Notes under the pieces: generated by a model | What the model saw: only the letters and a program-made list of their open reading frames with translations | Told to the model about the DNA's origin: nothing | Database searches by the model: none | Assembly (NCBI GenBank): GCA_032716605.1 | Contig: CM064492.1 | Location: 48,354,488 to 48,418,487, forward strand | Direction of reading: 5' to 3' | DNA: 64,000 nt | From: Paralithodes platypus | Taxonomy: Eukaryota > Arthropoda > Malacostraca > Decapoda > Lithodidae | Part shown: positions 1 through 10,836 of the stretch, piece after piece | How positions within the stretch are numbered: the stretch's first letter is position 1 | Layout of the letters: every line of letters begins with the position of its first letter | Program-made: the position numbers and the translations under genes

Positions 1-306
1 GGGGGGGGGGGGGGGGAGATGTTGGCTGTATGGTGTTGATTGAGAGACTAAAGGGCCGGCGTCCGATCGCTTCGCGAAATTACATATGGCTGCCGGCTCA
101 TAATAATTATAACCCATAACTTGGTTTCATAATACATCTAGAGCTGATGTAGATATTTATACATTACAGTTAATATTTAACCTATACTTAAGAATAAACT
201 ACAATACAAAAAGAACCAGCCGAAATCGTACAAGCGATACGATACCGCCAAATTCAAATGTCCTATTGGACCTAAAACTGTCGGGATCATTACCCTATTC
301 CCGACA
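1..306 (-). repeat. BEL/Pao element, 3' LTR (incomplete at window edge)
   Basis: On the minus strand this starts with TGTCGGGAATAG at 306 and runs off the window through a poly-G run at 1-16. Positions 17-306 align without gaps to 3090-3379 (the other LTR). I see three substitutions in 290 bp, about 1% divergence, so the insertion is young. A G-rich tract, GGTGGCGGGCAGTA on the minus strand (307-320), sits just before it, as expected for the polypurine tract that primes second-strand synthesis. Confidence 0.88.
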
Positions 307-371
307 TACTGCCCGCCACCAAAAATGATATACAGGAGCTATATACAGAGAACAAAAAAAGGACATCGAAG

Positions 372-1965
372 TCAAAGATCACCTTGTTTGATCTTTGATC
401 TCCAAAGATCCACGGAACTCATAGCCGCCCTCCTTTTGGGACGAGCGCCACCTGAAGCCTGAGGAGGATCATCCTTCTCATCATCAGCTGCCCCACCTTG
501 AGGAGCACTGTCACCAGCACTCTCCCGCGGAGAGGTATCAGTAGAGACGCCAGGATCATCCGGCAGTTCTACATCCTGCTCCAAGGGATATAACCTTACG
601 ACTGGGCGAGTAGTAACCCCAGTCGAAGTTCGTATTCTAGCAACCCTTATAAGACCATCAATGCCCTGGAACAAATCGATAATCCTCCCAAGCTTCCAAA
701 ATAACCTAGGACGCTCATCATTAATCAGAACGATATCCCCGATATGAGGCCATCGTTGATTCGTCCCTTTGATCTTATGAGAGTGACGCTCGCGAAGAGA
801 CAGCAAATATTCTTGGGTCCACCATTTCCATAGATCGTCGGACACCTTGTTTACATACTGGAAGCGACGACGTGTGGCGTCAGCATTGCCGAACGTAGGG
901 TCATGCAGATCTTCGTCATTTACGGACGATCTAGAAAAGGTATTAAGGGTTCGTCCACGTGTTGGCATAGAAGGCGAAATGGGTAAGAGGTCATCAACAT
1001 CTGCCGAGGTATAGGTCAAGGGCCTGTCGTTGACCGACATCTCAATTTCTATTAAGATGGTTTGCAACTCCCGTCTGGTCACCAGTGCCCTTCCTAATGC
1101 CTTCTTCATGGCAGATTTGACGATACCGATAGTTCTCTCCCAAATCGCCCTGAACCATGGTGCACGTGCTGGTATAAATCTCCACTGACAACCCTTTCCA
1201 GTGAGGGTAGCCACAACCTGCGGGTCATCCATTAAACTCTGGAGATATTTAGAGGCCCCGACATAACAAGTCGCATTATCGCTCATAATAATTTGAGGGA
1301 AACCATTGCGGCCTGCAAAGCGTCTTGGAGTATGCAAAAACCCCGAACTGGATAGGTCGTCAATCAATTCAATATGAATCGCTCTGGTTACCGCACATGT
1401 GAATAGAACGGCATATACCTTTATGATATTACCGGGCGATTCTCTAACATGAATCGCTCCGGTGTAGTCTACCCCGGTTACCTGAAATGGTTCAGTCTTT
1501 TACCCTGAACTCAGGCAAGGGAGGTAGATCAACTGGGGAGTAAGACTTACCCTGCAATCTTTTACAGATAGTACAGCTATTGTGAATCCCTTTAATTGCT
1601 TGTCGCATCTTAGGGATCCACCAACGTTGTCGCATATACGCCAGAACATAATTTATGCCAAAATGTAGGCAGGTCCTATGGCATTGGCGAATCAACAGTT
1701 TGGTAATCAAATGAGAGGAGCTAAGGAGGACAGGATATTTCGCAGAATCAATAATGTCCGCCTTTTGTATCCTGCCTCTACACTTAATTATGCCTCCTTC
1801 CATATATAATCCTAGCTGCCTCATTAAGTTTGAGGGTTTGGCCTTTGACTCCTTGCTCAGGATTTGATGTTCAGTAGGATAAGATTCCCTTTGTACTAAA
1901 CATATTAGTTTCGCTTCTGCTGATCTCAATTCATGGAGTCTGATATGCTTCCCTTCATCCCTCCC
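372..1965 (-). pseudogene. BEL/Pao integrase and C-terminal domain, frameshifted remnant of pol
   Basis: This is the integrase end of a retrotransposon polyprotein, which would insert the cDNA copy into the host genome. Reading from 1965 downward, the first frame holds the H2C2 zinc-binding region (HRTCLHFGINYVLAYMRQRWW followed by CTICKRL, paired His and Cys). Near 1493 the frame slips by one base. It continues with the catalytic core: GVDYTG for the first Asp, IIMSDNAT for the second, and WFRAIWER for the Glu. After the core comes a basic C-terminal domain of the DUF5641 type, rich in W and in IGDIVLI. A stop lies just upstream at 1966-1968. Gag, protease, RT and RNase H are all missing, so only about the last third of pol remains. 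The three catalytic acidic residues appear intact, but the frameshift would prevent one continuous product. Confidence 0.85.
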
Positions 1966-2795
1966 TTAAGAATCTTAAGTTCCTATAAATCTGTCATCGT
2001 TAAGTCTATTAGGCCATTAACTCTCTAAACTATAAAGCAACTATTACACAAATTAATTTAAATTAAAAAATGTGGCAATAGCATTGCCACTCCCAATTTG
2101 GAAACGGTCATTAGGCTACTAGCTGCAGTAGGATGAATTAATGGAGCAAATCGACAAATAGCAGAAACAAACTAGGGCTAGAGAAAGAAGGGTAAATGAA
2201 AAGAGCTGACTAGGCTAGTATTAGTTATTAGGCCTAGCCCAGCTGCCCATCCCACAATCATGAGGTCTGTTGGCTGTCAATCGCTTAGGAATCAACAGAG
2301 ACCGAACCCCATGACCGTAATTAGGCAACTAGGCTATAAAATTTAATTAAATGAGTCACATGAGAACCCTCCCCACCGGCAAAATGTAATTAAATGAGTC
2401 TCATGATAAAACACAACGAACACCACAGTCACACCACCAAAGCGAAATGAACAGCTACCACAGACACCTGCAGGCCTAGCCTGCCTAGCCTAGCTTAGCC
2501 TACTAGCGCGAAATGGTGCCCGACGAAATTACCCCTACCCCAAACTCCAGCCTAGCTAACCCACCAAAAAACGCCAATGATCACACGCCCCAAAAAACCT
2601 GGAAACTAGCCCCATAAAGATAGGGCCGCGCCTAAATGGTAAAAAACACGAGGGAAGAAGCTGGGTCTAAACTAGGGAAACGGCAGTCGGCCAATAACGC
2701 GCGAGGCGGCAGCCATTTGTAAGCCCACAAGCGTCAAGGAAGCAAACAAAACGGTACTACGGTAAGGAAGCCTTAGGGCACGAAGGACCATTATT
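1966..2795 (-). other. BEL/Pao internal non-coding region, deleted gag/pol body
   Basis: No coding signal is seen. The segment lies between the 5' LTR and the surviving integrase, where more than 4 kb of gag-pol would normally be. It contains several CCTAG-rich stretches around 2480-2510. On the minus strand, TGGTCCTTCGTGCCC starts at 2790, five bases inside the LTR. This matches the position and style of a BEL-family primer-binding site. The tRNA that would match cannot be named from sequence alone. Confidence 0.6.
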
Positions 2796-3379
2796 TGTTG
2801 GGAATTTAGATAAAGAGGTTAAATTGCGTATCACTGGTACATGAAATATCCCAACAAATAGTTATAATATAATTACCAATGACGTAGTCGATGGGTGTAA
2901 TCCAGTCCCCCACACACGGCTAATTCAATTGCATGACATGTAGGAATGTTCACATGATACAATATCGATATAATGAACTTAGCTTAGAGGACTGGTGATG
3001 TAGGTCGTAGGACTGTTGTTATAGATTAATATTTGTAGCACATGGTGAACTGTGGGTTGAGTCAGAGCCGGGGGGGGGGGGGGGGGGGGAGATGTTGGCT
3101 GTATGGTGTTGATTGAGAGACTAAAGGGCCGGCGTCCGATCGCTTCGCGAAATTACATATGGCTGCCGGATCATAATAATTATAACCCATAACTTGGTTT
3201 CATAATACATCTAGAGCTGATGTAGATATTTATACATTACAGTTAATATTTAACCTACACTTAAGAATAAACTACAATACAAAAAGAACCAGCCAAAATC
3301 GTACAAGCGATACGATACCGCCAAATTCAAATGTCCTATTGGACCTAAAACTGTCGGGATCATTACCCTATTCCCGACA
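2796..3379 (-). repeat. BEL/Pao element, complete 5' LTR (584 bp)
   Basis: On the minus strand it begins TGTCGGGAAT at 3379 and ends ATTCCCAACA at 2796. That gives the standard TG...CA ends with a 10-bp inverted repeat differing at one position. It carries a long poly-G tract (3070-3089) also present in the partner LTR. The base after 3379 is LINE-A sequence, so the element landed inside LINE-A. The target duplication cannot be confirmed because the other flank is outside the window. Confidence 0.88.
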
Positions 3380-4162
3380 GGGAGTGTGGAATGGGTGTGT
3401 GTGCTGGAGTGAGTGAGGGAGCAGCGAGAGAAGGTGCGTGTTAGTTTGTAAGTAACAAATGGAAGGACTGTGCAAGAGAATATGGGTCTGTGGGTTCAAG
3501 GATTGTGTGGGTGAGAATGAAAGTAGGAATACAAACGTGGGTGATTGTGTGTGTGTGTGCTTCGACATAGGATAAACTTGTAAGAGAGAAAGAGGAGTTC
3601 TGGGTGAATGTGGAGGCGTGCCTGGATAAGTTTGACAAGAACGAAAGAATATTTCTGATTGGGGATATGAATGGTAAGGTGGGTGATAGGAAAGTTGATG
3701 GGAGTGGTGGGAGGGTGGGGGGTACCGTCAGAGGTGAATGGGAATGGTAGTGCACTTGTGGACGTATGTGTGGGGAGGAGGTTGTGGATAGCCAACACCT
3801 TCTTCCGACACAGAATGATACACAGGTACACATGGAAAGTGGTGTGGACGATGAAGGATAAGACAGTGGTGGAACGAAAGTCACTGATTGATTATATATG
3901 TGTGGATGAAAGAATAAAGAAATCTGAGATAGATGCTAGGGTGTATAGGGGTATTGGAGGGGGTCTGTCTGATCATTATGTAGTAGTAGCGAAGGTTAGG
4001 ATACAAAAGAAGTGGGTGAGGAGAGCTGGAGGGAGAGAGGAAGGTGGAGAGGTTACAGGAGGAGGAAATCAGGGAAGAGTACAGGAGAGCAGTAGAAAGA
4101 CGACTAGGAGGGTTCGACCTGGAAGATATGGAGGAAGTGGAGGAGATAAGCAAGCTGTTTAA

Positions 4163-4480
4163 GGGGAGGTATTTAGTTTGTTCCCTAGATCTCCATCAAC
4201 CTTAAAATTACACCCCCTCGAGTCCCTTTCAAGATAAATTTGTACATTTTTCGGTAGAAAAATGTCCTGGCCAAAGACCGGTTCCTGTTAAATTACAGGC
4301 TCGCTATCGCTCGCCAGGATAAAATAGACACCTGAATTGCACGAAAGGTCTTAATATGGGGTGAAAGTTCTTAAAATCACTAAACTAATGGGGCAAACGT
4401 TTTATAATATCAAAAGCAATGGGGCTAAACATGAGGGAGAAAGGGGTCAAGAAAACAATCCCTTAAGTGGAGACCTCCCC
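4163..4480. mobile_element. TTAA-flanked MITE (318 bp) inside LINE-A
   Basis: TTAA occurs at 4159-4162 and at 4481-4484. The ends are inverted copies, GGGGAGGT and ACCTCCCC. LINE-A copy 2 reads straight through at the equivalent place (about 42117-42125), which proves an insertion. TTAA target duplication points to a piggyBac-type transposase. Its termini differ from the CCCTCC-type MITEs elsewhere in the window, so it is a separate family. Confidence 0.82.
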
Positions 4481-4484
4481 TTAA

Positions 4485-6491
4485 GGAAGAGATCTGTGCA
4501 GCATGTGAGGAGGTGTGTGGAGTGAGAAGAGGGAGGGGAGTGAAAGGTACAGCATGGTGGACAGAAGAGGTAAAAATAGCTGTGGAAGAGAAGTAGAAAG
4601 CGTATAGAGAGTGGTTGGGTAGTAGAGGGAATGAAGATTTGGAGAGGCAGAAACGAGCGAGGTACGTGGAGAGAAAGAGAATGGTGAAGAGAGTAGTGAA
4701 GGAATGTAAGAGAAGAGTAGATGAGGAATTTGGAAGGAATCTGAGTGTAAAATGGAGGGAGTGTAAGAAACTGTTCTGGAAAGAAGTCAAGAAAGTTAGG
4801 GAAGGTAGCAAGGGAAAAAGTAAGGGTGTGCATGATAAGAATGGGAGAATGCTAACCAAGAAGCAAGAGAGAGTACTTCAATGAGTTTCTAAATGTAAGG
4901 AATGAAGAGCCAGCAAACATAGTTGGATATGGTTTGGGAGGGAGAAGAGGAGAAGCAGTGGAGGAGGAGGTGAGGATCAGGAGGCCAGATGTGTGGGAAG
5001 CTATGAAAAGAGTGAAGTTGGGGAAATCACCAGGAACAGATAGAGTGTGTGGGGAAATGTTGAGGTATGGTGGTGAGATAGTGGTCGAATGGGTATGGAA
5101 AATATGCAAACTAGCATGGGAGAAGGGGAATGCACCCGATGACTGGAAGACTGGCATAAGTCCCCCTATATAAGGGCAAAGGGGAAAGAGGAGTGTGTGG
5201 TAACTACCGAGGAATATGTCTTTTAAGCGTAGTAGGGAAGGTGTACAGTAGGGTAGTGATTGAGAGTGAGAGTGAGAACGGAGAAATGGATAGGCGACGA
5301 GCAGGGAGGTTTTAGGAAGGGAAGAGGATGTGTAGATCAGATTTTTACCCTGAATTGTGTTGTGGAGAAATATCTGGAGAAGCAACAAAAGGTGTATGTT
5401 GCCTTTATGGACTTGGAGAAGGCCTATGACAGAGTGGATAGAGAAGGCATGTGGAAAGTACTTAGAATATACGGAGTAGATGGCAAGTTGTTGAAAGCAG
5501 TGAAGAGCATGTATGAGGGTGCAAAGGCGGCAGTACGTGTGGAGAATGAGCAGAGCGAGTTCTTTGACCTGAGTGTTGGGTTGAACCAGGGGTGTGTGAT
5601 GTCCCCATGGTTGTTTACTGTATATATGGATGGAGTCATGAAAGAAAACTAGGAAGAGCAGTGGATGTTGGTGTATCGCTGAAAAGGGAGGGAAATAAGT
5701 GGAAGCTGCCTATACTGCTGTTTGCGGATTATACAGTTCTGATGAGCGATAATGAATGGAAGTTGCAGGGTCTGGTAAATGAGTTTGGAACAGTGTGCGA
5801 AAACGGAATTTGAAGGTAAATGCGGGGAAGAGCAAGGTTATGGTCTTCGAAAGGGGTGAAGTCACAGAGTGTGAGGTGAAGTTGAACGGTCAGGCCATGG
5901 AGATCGTCAGCTCTTTTAAGTATCTGGGCAGTGTGTTGAGTAAAGATGGGACTATGGATGAAGAAGTGCGGGAGAGGGTGCAACAGGGGAAGAGGGTTGT
6001 AGAAACATTGAAAGCAGTAACAAGAAATAGAGTGGTCAGTATGGAAGTGAAGAAGTCCTTGCATGACAGTGTGGTAATCCCGACACTAACTTACGGAAGC
6101 GAAGCATGGACGTTCGGGAAGAGACTCGGACCAAGAGTGAGAGCGGTGGAAATGAGTTACATGGAGGGATAGACAGACGAATGAGGAAGTAAGAAGGAGG
6201 TGTGGTGTGGAGGTAGATGTGCTGGGAAGTGTGAATAGGATCAACTTGAGATAGTTCGGCCATATGGAACGTATGGGAAGCGAGAGAATTACTAAGAGGG
6301 TGTACGAGAGTGAGATGGAAGGACAGAGAGGGAGAGGTAGACTGAAGGAGAGGTGGAAGGATGGAGTGAGGAAGTATATGAATGAAGGCGGTGCTGGTTG
6401 GGAGGAGGGGCGTCGACTGACTCGGGACAGAGGTGCATGGGGGCGGTTCGTTCGTGGCCACCCCTTCGGGGATCACAGCGTCAGGCAATAG
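4485..6491 (+). pseudogene. LINE-A reverse transcriptase and C-terminal domain, copy 1
   Basis: RT fragments lie in at least three frames. VKLGKSPGTD and DDWKTG (4934-5170) form the N-terminal RT. GGFRKGRGCVDQIF, AFMDLEKAYDRVD (motif A) and LNQGCVMSPWLF (motif B) lie at 5260-5652. The YVDD-type box has become FADYTVLMS at about 5715. The C-terminal region carries SFKYLGSVLSKDG and LTYGSEAWTF (5795-6172), then GRGRLKERWKDGVRKYM (6264-6491). At least four frame changes separate these pieces, so it is not functional. The equivalent region of copy 2 is slightly better preserved. Confidence 0.85.
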
Positions 6492-6497
6492 ATAGAT

Positions 6498-6727
6498 AGA
6501 CTATTAAAAATATAACACTTGATATCAAACTTTCTGATAAGAATAAGTGTACTGTATTTCTAAATTATACAGGTTACCTAAATTACATAAAAGACCATAT
6601 AAATATCGCTTTATTGCTGGAGCAAAATTTACTACCACTAAAAGTTTGTCAGAACAGGCCGAAAATTGCCTAAAATACAGTAAAAGTACACATAAACGAT
6701 ATTGTGACACCATCAAGAAAAGAACAG
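6498..6727 (+). pseudogene. PLE reverse transcriptase fragment
   Basis: The translated segment includes LPKLHKRPYKYRFIAGAKF and LKYSKSTHKRYCDTI, the N-terminal RT segment of the PLE family present throughout this window (compare 55860-56040). It is interrupted on the left by LINE-A copy 1. It stops abruptly at 6727, where the sequence loses all similarity to the family. Confidence 0.8.
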
Positions 6728-8021
6728 GTAGGGTACGATGCCCAATGCAGACGCAAAAATGGGTACTTATTTTTTTTGTCGAGTTGCTTCTGTCAGCCTA
6801 TAACAGATTGGAAACTGAGAGTAGCGGGGATAAATAGCAAAATGTTTATATTTTTAAAGAACATCAACAAAAATCTTGTACCTGTCCTTATTTAAGAGTG
6901 AGAAGACAAATAAGACATGCGTCTCCTTTTTATCACAAAACCCTAAAGAGACGCAGAAGTGTTTAAATCACAAAAACACGAACAATTATATAAGTATTAA
7001 CCTCATTGGTACTTAAAAGAAAGCATGGTACTTTTGGTTGTAAGTTTACAATGCTTAGATAACAAAACTGACTGACATAGGCCATACAATTCATATTATT
7101 AAATAGGCAGATAATATAACTTAACATACTAATTTGATAATTATAGGCCATTACCAAGAGTTTAGAGGGTGCAGGGAAGGTATACATGGAACATTAATGC
7201 TAATTTGAGGTTTATATCTAGTGCCACTCGCCCTCCCATGAATATTTGGTGCTAATATGCCTGTTTTATACCTGCTTATCTATGTAAATAATAAACGTTC
7301 AATAACCAACCAAATATCATGATCATGTACCTTCATTCAGCTTGAAAATGGTAAATACTCTAACTTTCTGGGTAGTCTGGTAGATATGTGAGCAACTCAA
7401 AAGCAATGATAACTTTTTAGGTTCGTGCTTGAATGTGCGTGCGTGTGTATGTGTGTATGTATAGGTCAGGCGATCAATATTCTCTCTATACTGTTTACGT
7501 GTGTGTGCGTGTCAATGTCGTGGCCGGGGGTGAGACGATGCACTCAGTCTGACTGACAAAGGCAAGAGTTGGGCTCATGCATGTTGCCACTCTATCTAGT
7601 GATAAGGAGGGAAGTTGGGGAAATGGTGGGGAAAAATAGGGAGAGGCATGGGGGGGTGGGGGGGCTACAACCAAATTTGATTGTGTGGCGAAAAAATGCT
7701 TGATTCGATTCCGATTTGCTGAGAGGGGAAAAGGGGTGAGTCTCCTTAGATCCAGCAAAAATTCTGAAGTAAAAAAAGAGACGCATTTTTCAAACTGAAG
7801 CCATACCACAGCCATTCTCCCCACTATGTATGGTATACATAAGGTTGAGTGTCCTTCACCTGAGATAAAAGAAAAGGTTATTAAGCTTAATAATGGTACC
7901 AAAATAAACACACATTTACAAGGACCCAAGGAGACGCAAGCCAGCTACCCTAAGCAGACGCACGTCTCCTTAAGTTTTGCGCAGTGCGTCTCTATTGGTC
8001 CCAGGGTAGCCCTTGTTCTAG
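6728..8021. other. Unassigned intergenic or repeat DNA
   Basis: I recognise no coding domain here. There is a CA/TG-rich stretch at 7430-7510. The motif GAGACGCA or its complement TGCGTCTC recurs at about 6920, 6950, 7780, 7930, 7960 and 7985, and again near 8612. That suggests a decayed repetitive element, but terminal repeats cannot be defined. Confidence 0.4.
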
Positions 8022-8025
8022 TTAA

Positions 8026-8450
8026 CCCTTGTCTAGCGGGGTGTTTTGGGCTCATTTGGGAATATTCAGGCCCTCCTGCATGATAAATCAAGCATCTGCA
8101 AGAAAAAAATAAAAATATTTAGCAAAAAACTAGGCGCTAAAATCTTCAAAATGAGACCAGAACAAGCTACGTAGCACTCGTGGATCTCTTGCAGTGATGC
8201 CACGAACATGGGAGTTTAGCATATATCGGTATATTTTTCCCAGCTATGCTCACTACTGGCTACACTGCCGGCCTCTCGAGAACACAGGGAACATGAGTTA
8301 ATGGGCAGCGGTAAGCCCTGGGAGTCGGCTGTCTGGCCCGCTGCGCTCCCGGCTATTTGCACTCGATTTTAACCCTTTAAAAGCCTTAATAATGCTCCTA
8401 ACTTGCTGCAAATTGGTGCACGACTTAAGTCGAGCGCCGCCAATAAGGGG
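8026..8450. mobile_element. piggyBac-type TTAA MITE (425 bp)
   Basis: It is flanked by TTAA at 8022-8025 and 8451-8454. Ends are CCCTTGTCTAGCGGGG and its rough inverted complement finishing CGCCAATAAGGGG. The body is the reverse complement of the MITE at 18348-18768. Both share the stretch around GAGAGGCCGGCAGTGTAGCC and a GAGGGCCTGAATG-type terminal segment. No transposase is encoded. Confidence 0.82.
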
Positions 8451-8545
8451 TTAAGGCAGCTCCGTCAATTGTGAAGGAAACTCAACAATATTCATAGTTA
8501 AGGCAGCTCCATCAATGGTGAAGGAAACTCAACCATATTCATACA
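8451..8545. repeat. Two tandem ~46-bp repeats
   Basis: The unit beginning TTAAGGCAGCTCC and containing GTGAAGGAAACTCAAC appears twice in a row (8451 and about 8498). It directly abuts the MITE's right TTAA. Confidence 0.75.
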
Positions 8546-8995
8546 AGACAGAGAGGTGAGTATGGCTTTCTACCACTGTGGTGTACGACCTTTTGGAATC
8601 AGTTTGAAAAAATGCGTCTCTATTGGATTTTGTGTTTTTTGCTGGCCCTATGGGGATGCACTCTCCCTCCCCTTCAGCCGTGTAAGTAAAAGCCTCTTGG
8701 TCATGCAGTGGTATACTTCAACTTGTGCACTATCAACCAACAATAACAGAAAAGAGGATCAAATTAGGGAACTGTGAGAAATTTAGCTTTAAAAAAAAGT
8801 AAATTCTTAGGTTTTCCGTAAGGAATTTGCGAATTTTTTGTTTTGTTTTGAGTTTATCTCATCTCACGCAATAACATATGAAAATAAAAAGCTGGTACTA
8901 TGTGAGCATATTAGGTGATAGTTAAAGAATATTTTGGCATGCCATTCATGCATCTATTTACTTATCCTATGCCTGTACAGGATTTTTTTGTTTCA
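8546..8995. other. Unassigned sequence
   Basis: No domain, structural RNA or terminal repeat is visible. It is AT-rich towards the right end and is the flank into which LINE-B copy 1 inserted. Confidence 0.4.
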
Positions 8996-10405
8996 AGTAC
9001 ATACATACATACATAAAATTTTAAGACTGAGTGTTCCACACATAAGTGCAGTTTCAGTCTCTTGTCCTAATGGCGGCATTCCAGGCAACCCTGTTAAGGG
9101 CTGCTTCACTTGTCAAGTTCTTGGATTTGAGATCGGCACGTATAGTCCGATCCCAGGTCTTCCTCGGTCCACCCCTTGGTGCAGCTCCCTCCACAATCAC
9201 AGACCTGCATTTTTTCACCCAATTTTGTTCATCCATTCTCTCCACATGTCCATACCATCCCAGTCTACTTGTACGCATCACCTCGCTAATACTTTTTATA
9301 CCTAAACGTCTCCTCAGCTCAACATTTGTTATTCTATCCTGTAGCCTGGCCCCACACATCCATCTCACCATTCTCATCTCATTACGCTCCATTCTGTTGA
9401 CATCCTCTACTTTAACGGCCCATGTTTCTGAGGCATACGTCGTTGCACTTCTAACACATGAGGCATACACCTTTCCCTTCAGGGGGAGAGGCATTCTTTT
9501 CATGGTCAGGATTGGCATCAATTCTCTGAACTTCCCCCAGCCACACCTAATTCTAGCAACAGTGGCAGCCTCAGCCCCACCACCGGCAGAGATGGTATCT
9601 CCTAGGTAACAAAACTTGTTCACCAGCTCCAAAGACTCATTTCCAAAATTCACAGCCACAGGATCATCACTTAACACAAGCTCGCCTTTGCACACTACGC
9701 ACTCAAATTTCTCTATTTCTGACTTATCCTTCGGCAGGGGCCCCTTTATTCTACTACAGCGCTTACTCCCATGGTGTACCCAACATCGACAGATGCTACA
9801 TTGAATTGAGTTAACGCCCACTCCCTTTCCACACACTGCACATGGGTATGCACCGCTCTTTTCCACATTGCCTCGTCTCAAACTACAATGCATAACCTTG
9901 GTTTTGTTAATATTGACTCTTAAACCCTTGCTCGCCATGCCCTCTCTCCACTCTCTGAATTTGGCCTCAGCATCCTGCATACTGTCAGCTATTAGGACTA
10001 AATCGTCTGCATAAAACAGTTCCAACGGGAGTCCGCCTCTAAAAATTCTAGACAGCGCCTCCAAGACCATAATAAAGAGGAGGGGGCTTAACACTGAACC
10101 CTGATGGACTCCAACACGGACTGCGAACTCATCACTCAGTACACCCTTCACCCTCACCGAACTTCGCGAATCCTCATACATCTTCATTATCACATGCACC
10201 AGCCACTCTTCCACACCAAGTTTCCTCATAGCCCACTGTACAACATCTCTAGGTACCCTATCAAAGGCCTTCTCCAGGTCCACAAACACAAAGTAAAGAT
10301 CCCTGCCTTTTAGTAAGTATCTTTCCTGTATCTGCCTGACTATGAAGATAGCATCGGTTGTACCACGTCCTGGCATAAAACCAAACTGCATATCATCAAT
10401 AGAGA
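8996..10405 (-). mobile_element. LINE-B copy 1, 5'-truncated non-LTR retrotransposon
   Basis: The 3' end is at the left. On the minus strand it finishes with (ATGT)n (complement at 8999-9014), a short tandem tail of the kind RTE-like LINEs leave. It contains one long ORF (9054-10391). A second copy at 39452-41343 matches nearly base for base and extends further 5', showing that this copy is truncated at about 10405, just before a PLE pLTR. Confidence 0.92.
9054..10391 (-). CDS. LINE-B reverse transcriptase with zinc-binding tail (445 aa, partial)
   Basis: The protein copies the element's RNA into DNA at the target site. It begins inside the fingers (FGFMPGRGTTDAIF), then motif A LEKAFDRVP, motif B HQGSVLSPLLF and motif C FYADDLVL, all in the first 150 residues. 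Around residues 180-240 are two Cys/His clusters (YPCAVCGKG, CSICRCWVHH and CVVCKGE) that probably bind zinc. The C-terminus has YLGDTISAGG, ETWAVKVEDVNRMERNEMRM and RLGWYGHVERMDEQ. The frame is open from about 10391 to the stop near 9054, which is unusual here. The N-terminal endonuclease and first RT segment are absent because of 5' truncation, so it is incomplete as an element. Confidence 0.88.
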   Translation of the reverse strand: MQFGFMPGRGTTDAIFIVRQIQERYLLKGRDLYFVFVDLEKAFDRVPRDVVQWAMRKLGVEEWLVHVIMKMYEDSRSSVRVKGVLSDEFAVRVGVHQGSVLSPLLFIMVLEALSRIFRGGLPLELFYADDLVLIADSMQDAEAKFREWREGMASKGLRVNINKTKVMHCSLRRGNVEKSGAYPCAVCGKGVGVNSIQCSICRCWVHHGSKRCSRIKGPLPKDKSEIEKFECVVCKGELVLSDDPVAVNFGNESLELVNKFCYLGDTISAGGGAEAATVARIRCGWGKFRELMPILTMKRMPLPLKGKVYASCVRSATTYASETWAVKVEDVNRMERNEMRMVRWMCGARLQDRITNVELRRRLGIKSISEVMRTSRLGWYGHVERMDEQNWVKKCRSVIVEGAAPRGGPRKTWDRTIRADLKSKNLTSEAALNRVAWNAAIRTRD

Positions 10406-10430
10406 TGTGTCTCCTTGGGTATCTTACCCT

Positions 10431-10836
10431 ACCTACCCGATAGCACTATCGTGAGTGCTTTAATTTTTTTGTACTATTGTTTATATCTTGTCAAATTGCA
10501 AATATATTTAATAACAAATTTGACATAAAATGTAGTTTCTTTATTCATACAGAATTTGGTAAAATTTACCAGAACGTCCCGGACTTCCCATATTGACTAA
10601 TTACTTAAACGTGACGATAGTGCGTCGTTATATGTGCGATTAGTTTGCTTGGGAACAAGATTAACTTGCTCATGTAGTGATGTACATCCTATGTGGTGGA
10701 TTGTGTTAGTTTTTTTTTTCTTAAAATTTTTATTTTATTAAGCGTTATTTCCACATAGCGATTTTGAATAGTTCTTTTGCATTTATCTTGTGTCGTCCCA
10801 GTTTTGGTTTGTTTATTTTGCAAGTTTTACAATTTA
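10431..10836 (+). repeat. PLE pseudo-LTR
   Basis: It opens with the family hairpin GATAGCACTATC (10439). It continues with CAGAACGTCCCGGACTTCCC, the paired CCTATGTGG and CCACATAG motifs, and ends TTTGCAAGTTTTAC. The same block recurs at 13394, 14758, 22725, 52796 and 57319. It is fused directly to a 5'-truncated PLE body at 10837, the usual arrangement of PLE pseudo-LTRs. Confidence 0.85.

Larger units (their letters stand above)
3380..6497 (+). mobile_element. LINE-A copy 1, APE-type non-LTR retrotransposon, decayed
   Basis: This copy encodes, in broken frames, an endonuclease (IFLIGDMNGKVGD near 3650, then LIDYICVDE and LSDHYVVVAK), an RT and a C-terminal tail. The 5' end is replaced by the BEL insertion at 3379. 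It ends in a short GATA repeat (6486-6497) rather than poly-A, which is consistent with RTE-like elements; clade assignment is tentative. A TTAA MITE interrupts it at 4163-4480. It inserted into a PLE, whose RT sequence resumes at about 6500. Copy 2 (39088-45785) is the same family and shows the uninterrupted sequence across each of these breaks. Confidence 0.9.

Noticed and set aside
2510..2530. TGGTGCCCGACGAAATTAC on the plus strand as a primer-binding site
   Set aside because: The integrase and LTRs read on the minus strand. A better site (TGGTCCTTCG, minus strand, from 2790) sits five bases from the LTR.
3441..5388. Long minus-strand ORFs rich in Ser, Leu, His and Pro opposite LINE-A
   Set aside because: They are antisense shadows of the purine-rich LINE-A coding strand, with no domain and no conservation between the two copies beyond that of the sense strand.
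10439..10470. Hammerhead ribozyme in the PLE pseudo-LTR
   Set aside because: The conserved CTGATGA and GAAA core elements are absent in every pLTR copy examined; only simple hairpins are present.
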